A stretch of DNA of 64,000 nucleotides from Branchiostoma belcheri (Eukaryota; Chordata; Leptocardii; Amphioxiformes; Branchiostomatidae), in assembly GCF_001625305.1 (NCBI RefSeq), contig NW_017803202.1, positions 266,935-330,934 on the forward strand. The letters run 5' to 3'. The notes under the pieces are model-generated. The model did not search any database. It was not told the DNA's origin and was given only the letters and a program-made list of their open reading frames with translations. How positions within the stretch are numbered: position 1 is the first letter of the stretch; each line of letters starts with the position of its first letter. Positions 43,418 through 56,102 of the stretch are shown piece by piece. Position numbers and translations under genes: made by a program.

Positions 43418-46400
43418 CTAGGTTACGACAATTTCTGGGGGTTTCCCTTCTTCTGGTTTCCCCTCCTCCTTCTTCTCCTCTTCAGCAGGCTTCTCCTCCT
43501 CCGGACTTGCCTCCTCCGGAGTCGCCTCCTCTGTACCGACGTGGTTTTCTGCAGGCTCCACCGTTTCCATGGCGACCTCCTCGCCAGCCGGGATGAGGAT
43601 GATGGCGTCGTTGTCCTCCTCGGCAGGCAGCGCGGCGGTCTCCTCCGGCCGCGGCTTCAGCTTCCACTTCTTGATGTACTTCTTCAGGAACGCCTTCGTG
43701 CCCTTCACTCCTTGCTGCAATGTAGAACAGAAAAATTCAGTCAAAAATTGTGTGAAGTGAAGAGTGGAGGTGCTTTTCCCAAGGGCAGGAATCGAACTCT
43801 CTCGGTTCTGAGCTAAACACTCTGCTGTTACACCACACAATCCCACATGTGTTTTAACATTCAAGGCACATTGAGCGTAACCTCTAAGATTCCACCATTG
43901 CTGTACACTCCACAATGGCCAAATCCTGCCCATCCATCTACAATCCCATGCTAGCCCTTATAAGCAACAGCCTTCTTCTGTTTCAACAGTCATGTCTTCA
44001 TGTGATTCAACACAATAAGGAAACTGAACATGGTGACCAGTTCCTTCAGCTCAGAGTGTCCTGCTACTTGCTACATAATCTAATCCAACACCACAAGGTG
44101 TCTGTCATAGTTACCATTGTGACATCTATCTGGTCCAGGTCATTGACCTTATGTGTTTGGAAAAGAAGAAGAAGCAGAGAAAAAAAGAATATGCTTGTCT
44201 TCATGTGATTCAAGGTGCTAAGAAAGTCTTCGTACCTGCAGAGCGAACTCCTTGTCTGCCAGCTCCAGGAACAGATCCGTGGCGTGCACGTAGTCTGTGT
44301 TGATGCCGATGGTCCGGTCAAACTCACGCGGCTGGGGGATGGGAAGGTACAGGTTTGGTTTGTTGTTGCTTGTTGTTTGTTTTACTAAAAGTATACACTC
44401 AAATCAACATTGGTGTGTTGCCCCTTATCAACAGTGACAAAAGAGTATTGTGGCATTTAATCACTCACTCACTGACTTGCTGACAACACACGTGGCCAGC
44501 TTCATGTGACAAAAAGTGTTTGTTGATTTTCTCAAGTGCAAGAGTTTGTTTTTCTATTTTTTACCCTACTGAATTACGGCAACAATTTCTGGATTCTCAC
44601 ATCCCTTTTACAATGCCCACAATTACAAAATGTCATCTATACAATTAAATCAGTATTGCTGAATAGGAGGTGTATCTCTCTTTTGTATTTGAATTTGAGA
44701 TTGAATTTGATTTGTTAAGGATATACCATCCTGTTTTGTGCAGTCAAGTCATAGTCTTTTGAGACTGACAGAGAATAGGGAGTAAGATTAAGAAAATATG
44801 ACAGCTGTGACGTAAGCCTACCTCCAGATGGACCCTCTTTGCCAGCAGGTTGAGCAGCTGCTGGTACGACACGTGATACTCGCTGAGAGAGTTGACAGAC
44901 GTGCCCTGTTCATCCTTCAGGTCCTTCGTCATCAGGGAGTAGCCCTGGTTCTCAAAGAACTGCACAACCTCCTGGTACGTGATCTGTAGGTACAAGACAT
45001 TGAGTAGTCAAATACTGTAAGTCACTTTATGTTCTTGGAAGCAAAAGTTTGCAGTCTGAGGAAGATTTACATTGTTCTGGGAACTATATGTGACCGTGAA
45101 AGTTTGAAAAGCGTGAAAGTACCAAGAAAAAAACAACACAAGCATAATAAGAATGCTATTCCCTTACCTCTCCATCTTTGTTGACGTCGAGTGCATCAAA
45201 CAGTTGTCCCACAGACACTCCGGCCGGCAGGGATTCTCCGTCATTCACATTTTCTGACTCCTGGGGACCAATGGAGGGGAGAGGTCAGACATTTGTGCAC
45301 ATGGATAAGTGATGGTACTGGGTTTTTGAAAAGCAGTGCTAAGTCACTGAGTCGTGCTACCCTGATTAAAGAACACAGAAATATATCAATAAATAAATAG
45401 ATAAACAAATAAAGCTAGTGATTACAGATCATTTTCTTCAATTTATTCCTTCATCTTTCCTTCCCTCACTCCAATTGCATTTCCTTCTTTGTAAAATCCG
45501 GCCATTCATATTCACTTGGTATTGTTGGTGTACTTAAAGTTTCTGGTTTCCAATAGAAGTAGCAGCACTAAACTACTTAAAGAGGTCAAAACGAACAAAG
45601 AAACAAACAGCCAGCTGCACCTTCATGAAGGCATCCTCCAGCTCCTTCCTGTTGATGGTTCCGCTGCCGTCCTCGTCGCTGGTCTTCACGGCGGTCAGGA
45701 AGTCTCCGATCAGGTCCTTCGTCCTCTTACGGAACTCCTGAGCACTGATCTTCTCACGCTCTGCCTTGTCCTTGGTGCTGAAAACATGGATAAAGATTTA
45801 TTTCATTTGGTACAGTGTTTGGACTCACGATGCATTAACTCAATTCTTTTCTGTCATGCATACCACACGTTCAGCATATTCTGCTTGTCCCTGTGCTTGG
45901 TGCTGACATGTTGGTATCTTTGCATCATCACTAAATGGTGATGATGCTATCATTGTTTGTCATGTTGTATAGTTAAATCTGCAATAGATCTCAAATTGTG
46001 TCAGCTTGGCACTCAGAAAGCTGTATGTAGAAGTTACGTTATTGCATTCAAGGAGACAGTTTTTGCTCAAATTAAGTTTGTTACCAAAAACACAGAACTC
46101 ACCCAGCCAGTATGGTGTCTGGTCTGATGGTCTTTTTCTTCCCTTCACGGGCCTTCAGTGTGGTTCTCATGTCCTCTGGGTCGTCATTAGAGTACTAAAC
46201 AAACAAACAAACATAAATACATTAACAACATCAATAAAACTTTTGTTACAACACATACGGTAAATGTTCTCACCTAGAGCTTTTTACCAGTGCCAACATT
46301 GTTTACCAGATACCTTTGACCCAGTTTTGACGTGACAAGTCTCCCTGGGTCAGTCTAGTGAGGAAGATCAGAGTGACTGGTCGAAAGCTCTAGGTGTGGA

Positions 46401-49400
46401 CATTTACCCTTTGTGTTGGATCAAAGTTTTAACTTTAATTTTAAACATGTACATGTAGCTACAAACACAGATACTCAACCAACTAATTGATAATACTTTA
46501 CATACCACCATGACACCAATGGTGGAGTTGTTGTAGGTGTCGAAGCGGTCAGACATCTCATTAACATCCAGCAGTTCTCCCACCTCACCCATCCGGTTAA
46601 AGAAGGAGTTCTGACTGTCCATGGACAACCACCAACCTGCAACAGATAAAGACATATGGTTACACACAGACACATGGTCACAAACAGACAGACAGTCAGT
46701 CAGTCAGATTGACTGACACACACAGACTCTCCAAACTCTTCCATCCGGTGAAAGAACATGTTCTGACTGTCCATGGACAACCACCAACCTGGAACAGATG
46801 CAGACATACGGTTACCCTTAGACAGACAGACACAAACAGATAATCACACACAGGCTCATACAGTCAGACACAGTCACACATGCACACACACAGAGAATAT
46901 GGTCACACACAGACACACACGGTACTACATTTATTTAGTAGTAGAGTTTCATCCCAGAATTTTGGTGCTCAACATGCATTTTCTTCCCAGAGCTGTGGAG
47001 TGAAACTCAGGGCCATAAATAGCACATAAGGGACAATATCAATAGATACAGCTTGTTGTTTTATCATATATCATCATCAGAAGTAAAAATCTTACCATCA
47101 AAGGAGTGTATGGGGTAGTTACAGCAGATGCCTCCGTCCACAAACAGACACTCCCGGCCGTTCTTAGTGTACTTCACAGGCTGGAAGAACCCTGGGGAAG
47201 AAGAACACAATGGATTAATAAAAACATAACAACAGAATCCTTATGCCTGCAACAAAGATCTATTGCAAAGCAGTATGTACATGTATCTTAATATGGGTAA
47301 CCACCATTGTCAAAGATCTTATCAAAATATCCTAGAAAACTATATATGAGGAACAGTCCAGGGAGGAAGAAAGAGGGGAAGGCAATGGAAAATGACATCA
47401 CGGAATGGACCAGCATGACACTAAGTCAAACATTCACACCTTCACTTCGTCAAGTCAAACGTTAACCAACTAGAAAACTGAGAAGGGAGGAGAAAACTGG
47501 TTTTCAGATGTTCTGCGGTGCCCAAATGTCCAAATACTGGTAAGTAGACTAAGGGATAAATAGGGGATGATATGAGGTACTGCATTGGACAAGACCAGAT
47601 GTTAAGACAAGATGTGTTTTTCCTCCCTTCCATGTGTTTCTTGTGGTGACTTCAAATAAACGAATAGATGATAAAGCCATACCAGGAATAGACATGGACA
47701 TGCGTATGGCGACCCTGATGGGCATGTCCGGAGTGGTCTTGACGTGGCAGTACTCCTCCATCTTAGCATTCAGGTTAGTCACCACGATACACAGCTCTGT
47801 CTCGTACAGCTTGTATAGCTGGAATGAAAGACAGAACATTTGTATACCTTCAGTTTACTCATTCATTTGCTATGCACATCAGTCTTTTTTATCAAGCCAT
47901 TTAGTCATTATCAGCCATTAACTTGTGTATTCATTCTTTCACTCAATTTCCATGCATTCATTCATGGTTACTTATTCACTGACTACCGGGGTAGTATTCA
48001 TTCTTTCATTCACTTTTCTTTAACACATTCATTCATTCACTCACTTTTTGGCTATCATCCTGGGGCCATGTCATACAGGGTTGTGCCAATGGCAATGATC
48101 TTCAAACTTAAGGCGATGGCAATGTTCAACAAGCCAAGTTCAAACAATGAGCCCTGATTGTGGGCTGACGTGAAGGCAGGTAAAGTTAGTGCAATCTTCC
48201 TCACCCTTCCATTCCAATTATTTGTCCAATAACCAGTGATTTGCCCACAAATTAGTCTTGTTTTCATTAAAAACTTGCTTTTTACAAGTTCTTATATTGG
48301 TAAGTTGGCAGCATATGCCTGCAAAGAGGATCACGAGTCGATTTCCGTGGCAAATGAACTGTATCAGCTCGTGCGTGGATGGCGTTCAGCACCAAGGACA
48401 GATGCCTGTACCCTTCGCCTCCCTTTTTTGTAATGGTACAGTCTGCTGTGCTCTTTGACCTTTGCTGCCTGGGAGTATCGTGTGACAGTTTCTCAACAAC
48501 TCACACCGGCCGGACAACATGCTAAATACCGGGTAAATACGCTTCTGTCGCAAATACTGAGTACTTTTCTTGTTTGTGAAGTGTTCTGGCAACTTTTTAG
48601 CGAGTTTTGGGGCCCGAAAGTGTAGAAAGAAGGGTGTAGAGCACTGTTTTTTTATGGGGGAGGGGGGCGATCGCGAAGGGCATCGGGGCTCATGATCTAC
48701 AGATCATAGGCGGGGTGGTGTAGAGTACGGCGTTATTTGCTTTGTAAAAACATGAATATATCTGTCGTCCGATTGCTCAGTACCGGTTGGATAAAATGTA
48801 ATCTACGGACGAATGGGACTTTGAGCACGCTTGTAACGTTTAACGTTAGCATATTTTTTCTAGAACACTATCTAGAAGTAGAAACTCCCAACAAATCAAG
48901 AGGGGTTATGGATAGTAAAATTCGGTAAAAATAGGACTAAAAATTTTTCCATATCCAGGAGAGTGAAAACTAATTTAATGTAAAATAATGCAAACAATTA
49001 GCCAGCGTAGCATAGTCCGATAGAAATAAATTAGAAACACTACTCAGACTATATAGATAGATATAGACTCTGTGATGGGACCCTTTAGCCCCCAGTACAA
49101 CTGTGTGTTAAGAACAGGTTGGGTCACATTCCTGTGTGTCCCTGATGCAGGAAGCTAGCGGGTCGTACCATATTCATTTCGGGGGCGAGCAGGGGGATTG
49201 GGAAAGCCATCGCCATCAAGTGTGCTCGAGACGGAGCCAACGTTGTCATCGCGGCCAAGACGGCAGAACCCCACCCCAAACTTCCAGGGACCATCTACAC
49301 AGCAGCTGAAGAAAGTAGGTCTTTCTTGAACACCTTAAGAAAAGTAATGGGATCTTTGCTTATACTGTATGTTGACCTTTTGGGCTGAAATGTTTTGCTT

Positions 49401-52400
49401 TCTTCCAATCTCGCAAAAAAAAGGCAAATCAAAATTTATCATTTGATCATATTAGGTCATGCTAAGTCTCAACTTCCTGCCTCTTGACATATCAGAAAAC
49501 AACAGAAAATGTTGTTGAGGGATGCCTTTGGGTAGCATTTTATAATGTTGGATTTTTTCTCCAGTTGAAGCAGCTGGAGGAAAATGTCTGCCATGTATCG
49601 TGGACATCCGATATGAGGATCAGGTATGAAATATTGTTCCTATATAGCGTATTATAGGTCTCAATATATTCTAACCACTAAACATTGGTGCAGTCACGTC
49701 AATGAAGGTTAGACAGCCAGGTAATAAGATACACCAAAAAAAGTTACTCAAGCAACTGGATATGATTTTGGAAACGGTCAGATGTTTCAGCTACATGTAG
49801 TATCCACTAGCTTTCTTCAGTTACTACTTTGATTGGTGCAGTCAGCTGTAGAGCATGGTTCAAGGTTATGGACTAATGTTCTGTATTAACCCCCCCCCCC
49901 CCCACAGGTCCAGTCAGCAGTAGAGCAGGCTGTGCAGAAGTTTGGAGGGATTGACATCCTGGTGAACAACGCCAGCGCCATCAGTCTGACTGGGACACTG
50001 GAGACACCCATGAAGAAATATGATCTCATGAACGGCATCAACGCAAGGGGAACGTATCTCGTGTAAGTTGCTTGTATGGCCCAGCAGTTAGCGATCTTGT
50101 GTGAGTCTTAAAGGAATACAAGAAGCTTATTATAGGAACTTATGTCTTAATGAAGAGATTTATGAAGTTTTGAGTGTAATACCAGATGCCTTTCAGCTCT
50201 GAATGTTCTAGTTTTTCATACCTTCAATGCATTTTGTCTAAAAACCATTTATTTATTGGTCTGGCTGTTCTCAACCCTCACAGACATGGCAGCCCAACTA
50301 GCTAGCGGTTATATATATATATATCTTTGTATAGAAAAAGCTTGCCCTGCTGATATATATATATAGGACATGACAAAAAACACTAATTACAGCAAAACGT
50401 ACAAGGTGGCTTAACAATTCTATGTAAAAACGTTCATTTTCTTTCCCTGTAGTTCCCAGAAGTGCCTTCCCTACCTCAAGACTGGGAAGAACCCCCACAT
50501 CTTAAACATCAGTCCTCCACTCAACATGCAGCCTCACTGGTTCAAGGGACACGTCGGTAAGAAATCTTATAAGACATCTTACCAGACAATACAGCATTGG
50601 TTCCAATATCTGCTATACTTCCAATTTTGACAAACAACAGGATGCCTTAGTTTAAGCATTGTGGTCTTCTTATGGCTAGAATTGTTTTAAATGTATCTGT
50701 ATTTCAATGTTCAACTTTGTTGGAAGATTTGTGCCCCAAGAATGTTAGTCAAAATGCTGGAAATGCGAGTTTCTGATTCTGATAATATTGTTTATTTCAT
50801 GTTTACATTCTAGATGAAACTCTTTTTACCTTCAGGTGGCAGCTGGCTATGTTATAAGGAAAGACATGTCCGAACAAGTAGTGTTATGTGATGTAGAATT
50901 CTGCTCTGTAATAATTCTGATGCCATGACCGTTATACCCCAAACACAGCCTACACAATGGCCAAATATGGCATGTCCATGTGTGTACTTGGCATGGCAGA
51001 AGAGTTGAAGCCTGACAGGATAGGGGTGAATGCCCTTTGGCCTCTGACTGGTAGGTTGGTGAGGGTCAAGTGTCAGGGAGAGGTTAAAGTTCAGAGGTGA
51101 CCAGGCAACTATGGTTTTGGCTGTAACTCTGGACTAAATCTTGAATGGAGACTTTTTGTAATTTTTCAAAACTGAAGTAAAATGCCCAAATTTAATGAAA
51201 TTTGGTTGTAAAGATATTTTGAATACACAAAACCAGTGACCTGTCACCTCTAGCTTAAGTCTCTCTCTGTATGTTGTTTGTTTGGTGTTTGTTTAAGGTA
51301 TGTTTTCTTCACATTGCTACAGCCTACACCATGGCCAAATATGGCATGTCCATGTGTGCTCTGGGTATGGCCGAGGAATTTAAGGATCATGGGATAGCGG
51401 TCAATGCACTTTGGCCTCAAACTGGTACGTTTGGACAGGTAACCATGGTTACAATCAAACCAAAAAATTGAAGATTGATCCTCAAAATGAAATTCAGCGA
51501 GACAAGAGTGATCACTACAAGAAATGATTTGTTCCAAATGTGATTGTCTAAAGATTCAAAGACCTAAAATGTGTGAACTTGTCAGACCAATATACAATCA
51601 ACACCAACTTATTTCTTTGTTTCTCTCACAAACCAGCTTCAAAATCAAGCTGAAGAAAACGCATGGTTGGAAATGAATATTGGAAAATACCTCCAAAAGA
51701 GATAAAACTGCAACCTCAGAACTTTAATTAAAGATTCCTGCATGACGAATGCATTAAATGTTTCCATTTTTAAGCTAACTGGGAGTTCAGTTAAGCTAAA
51801 TGAAGACAAGAAAATGCATGAAGGACGTAAGATCTTTTTGACTGTCAAGAGACAAAGTAACACTCACTTTGACAACAAGCCATTTGTAGACAATTGTAAT
51901 GTAGGACAACAATATCTGATATGTTTGATTGATTTTGTTTCTCCCAGCCATCTCCACAGCTGCTATGGACATGCTCGCTGGCGTTGATGCGCAGAAGCAG
52001 TGTCGTAAGCCTGAGATCATGGCGGACGCTGCTTATGTCATGGTGACGCGGGACAGTAAGTCCTACACGGGGAACTTCGCTATCGACCAGGATGTTCTGA
52101 AGGAGGAGGGGATACAGGACCTTGACCAGTACTCATGCGTTCCAGGTATGGGTCGGTCTTCTTCTCCACTCAAAATACAGATTTGACTCTACAAAAGCTA
52201 GGAAACCATACTTCCTAGAATAAAAGGCTATTGCAAAGTGATTTTTCTAACATAGCTACAGCATCTTTGATGCCATTGTCCATATTAGGACTGGTGATTT
52301 TGCCCATATTTGGTGGTGTTGTCCAAATTTGGTATTGTTGACTACCCTGGTTACCAAACCTATTATAGCTCCCGAGTCCTACATCGAGAGGATGTAGGAC

Positions 52401-55400
52401 TTGGGAGCTATAATAGGTTTGGTAACCAGGCTAATTGTTGACCATATTTGGTGATGTTGTCCATATTTGGTGGTATTGTCCAAATTTGGTAATATTGTCC
52501 AAATTTGGTTTTGTTGACGATATTTGGTGATATTGTCCATATTTGGTGATGATTTCCATAACATCAAGTCTTTGTGTCCTAAAGAAGTTTGTTTTGTTTA
52601 TTTATCGATCTATTTTTTTTTTTAAATTTCCAGGCCATCCCCTGATGCCAGACTTCTTCCTGGACATCACAGCAGAGGAGCTGAACAAGGATCTCCCCCA
52701 GGCGGCGGCAGGTGGCGCGTCACAGGCGGCGGCAGGAGGACCCGCCAAGACATTTGAGGTCATCAACAGCCTCGTGTCTGAGGACATCCTCAGCACTGTC
52801 AAGGGGGTCTTCCAGTTTAACCTCACAGGTAAGTTCAAGGACTTTCCTTCATAGCAAGCTGCTAGGTAGGACAAGTTCTTACAGGGGAGTTAGGACTGGC
52901 TGCTTCCTTCTAATAGTCTGACTGTATCAGGCTTCTTTGTAAATGACATTATGTCATGCTTGGCCTCTTCGGCTGTGATAACATTTGATACTGGTGTTCC
53001 AGCCCATTTGATAACTTAAGTTTAACTTATCACTTAAGCTTCTAACTGATATCACATGGGCTTCTAATACTCATCACACAGGCTCCCAAAAGTTCCATAA
53101 AATAATTTGAACACACTTTTGGCATATTTCGCATTGAATTGTGTGTTTTTTCAGAATGGTATGACCATTGTATGACATTCACCTATGTCAAGATCTTACT
53201 CTAGATTAAGTTCTGCCAACAGTACAATGGAAACACCTGTGAAGGTATCTGTATCTGTACAGCAGGTATAACATCCCTTTGGCGTAACACAAGGTATCAA
53301 CTTAATGAACCATCTTCCCCCAGGTGCAGAGGAAGGCACCTGGCACCTGGACCTGAAGAACACGCCAGGTGGGGGCGGGGCGGGGGAGCCTCCCTCAGGT
53401 AAACCTGACGTGCTGATGACCCTGGACTCGGCAGACTTTGTGAAGATGTTTGCAGGAGAACTGCAGCCGACACAGGCCTTCATGTCGGGAAAACTGCGCA
53501 TCAAGGGGGACCTGGCCATGGCTATCAAGCTGGAGAAACTCATGGGGCAGATGAAGTCTAAGTTGTAGTAGGAAGTATCCAACAGGCTGCTGTGAAAGTT
53601 GTAATGCTACAATGTAGTTACCTGATACTGTAAATTCATTTATTTCCATGTGGACAGAAGAAAGGAGGCTTTTGCGGTGTTCATAGATAGTTAAAACAAC
53701 GTTGTAGAACAGTACTTCAATAACTACATTTGAAACATACTTCCAGTGTGAAAAAAAAACAGTGAACGTATCCATAACAAGATACTGCCATATTGCCACA
53801 CTATATTCACTGGTAGGTTGAGTGTCAGTGTTATTATGAACTGAGGAATTTGTGGGGCAAGTAAAATCATCATGGGAAAATGTTCAATAAGCTTCAGTGA
53901 ATGTTCTAGTACATATACTTTACAACGAAAGTCTATACTATAGTGCCTGGATTTTGTACCCAGCCATAATACATAGAGCAGAAAGACAGAAAATAGATGC
54001 CCTATGTGGAAAATATTGTATATTACAAATTTAAAGGCTTTGTTGTAATTTTTATGACTCTAAGTGCTCCTGTTCAAAGACATTATGTCACCTATACTTG
54101 TTGACCTATGCTGCAAACAATGCAAATTAAAACATGTCTTGACTATCTCTACATTCTGTATTCAGCTTACCTGTTATTATCGTCTATGAGTCTAATTTCG
54201 TTGTGTAGGTATGAAAAATAAACCAGGTGAGTCAATGCCTCAGAACTGTTAGTTTTGTTCTTGTTGACTTTGTAGAAATCCTTGCAATTTCATTGAATTA
54301 TAATTATGTTTAATAGCCAGAAACGTAACATTTTATCATTCAGTAAAAATCTATTCCTGTGCAAGGCTTTCCTTCTCTGATATACTTTTATTAATGGTGT
54401 AATTAGACTTCACAGTATATACCCCCTTCTCTTTAAATGGTTTATTCCTTAGAATAACCCTTGACCTTTCACCTAGTACCTCTTGGGGTGAGTGACCTTA
54501 AGGGCAAGTGGAAAGCACAGTCACAGGTGATCACAACACAACCATGCAGAACACTGGGTAAGCTTAAGCTTAAGTAATTTCTCAAGAAATCTTCTAAGTA
54601 AGCAAGGAAGTTAATTTGTTTTTAGATCTCTCCGCTTAATTAAGTTTACACAGGGATTGTTGTATGTTCTTAAATTAGCCCAAAGATCATGTTTACAAAG
54701 GCTTTAAGTACAGTAGCCTCTTAGTACTATACCAGAATGGAGGCAGGAAATTATATGTTCAAGCCAGGAGCCCCTAGAATTACATGAGTCTGATGACCAC
54801 TGTGTTTTCCAGAACTAACCACAGTGTTTGGAGAGGTTCTTGTCACCTAAATGTGTACCTGTGTTGGATCATGTTGTTTATGTATGGTTATAACCTTCTT
54901 AGATATTAAGTTAACCTCTTTCCCCAGTGTTTTTAGGCATCCAGTTTTTTTACTAAGTTAGACTACAGGACACTGAGTAGCATTAGGAAACAGCTGAACA
55001 TGGAATTATGTCTACATTTTATTAGTAATTTGCAAGCAAGGTATGTGCAACAAATATTGATTTATTGTATTGGATGTCTGCCAATAGCAACATTTCATAA
55101 ATGTTCGTCATCATGTTAGCTCAGAACACAGGATATTGCAAATAGAATTGATAGAGAACAACAATATGCACACCTTTGTACATAATATTATGTGCAGAGC
55201 CTTAATTGTTTAAACCTGCAATATTATGTGTCGAAAAATGTATTCCAGGGAGCTAGCGGGTCGTACCATTTTCATCACGGGGGCGAGCAGGGGTATTGGG
55301 AAAGCCATCGCCATCAAGTGTGCTCGAGACGGAGCCAACGTTGTCATCGCGGCCAAGACGACAGAACCCCACCCCAAACTCCCAGGGACCATCTATACAG

Positions 55401-56029
55401 CTGCTCAGGAGGGTGAGTCTGATATTCCTCATTTTTGTTCAAGTGAAACATTATAAAACATATTCAACTAAACTCTAGATCTTAGCCATGGTTGAAAATC
55501 AAGCTAATAAAAAAGGCCTCTGAATCAATTGCTTGTCTTAATTCAACAACTTAAGAAAATGTGAATTGCTGATTTGAAATTTTTACATGAGGCTCGTGAT
55601 GCTTTTTTTAGGGGGAAGGGGAGGGCTGTTCCAGTGTTTCTTGCTAGCTCTACTGTCAGCTTCAACTAAAACTTATGACTTCACCTCAGAAATTTATAGG
55701 TCAGATTCTGAACGTTGACCTTCCCTAGTAAGTTGTAGCCTAACCAGTTTGAAGATGGTTCTGGATGATCTGTTACAAATTTCTTACAGTTGAGGCAGCA
55801 GGAGGAAAATGCCTTCCATGTATAGTAGACATCAGGTTTGAGGACCAGGTCCAGTCAGCAGTAGAGCAGGCTGTGCAGAAGTTTGGAGGGATTGACATCC
55901 TGGTGAACAACGCCAGCGCCATCAGCCCCACAGGAACCCTCCACACGCCGATGAAAACTTACGACCTCATGAACAACATCAACGCCAGGGGCACCTTCAT
56001 GGTGTGAGTGGGGCATGGTGTTGATTAAC

Positions 56030-56102
<73 letters not shown>

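Noticed and set aside
48236..48433. Small gene just upstream of HSDL2
   Set aside because: A 65-codon open frame with no recognised motif; it lies against the promoter of HSDL2 and has no supporting splice pattern.
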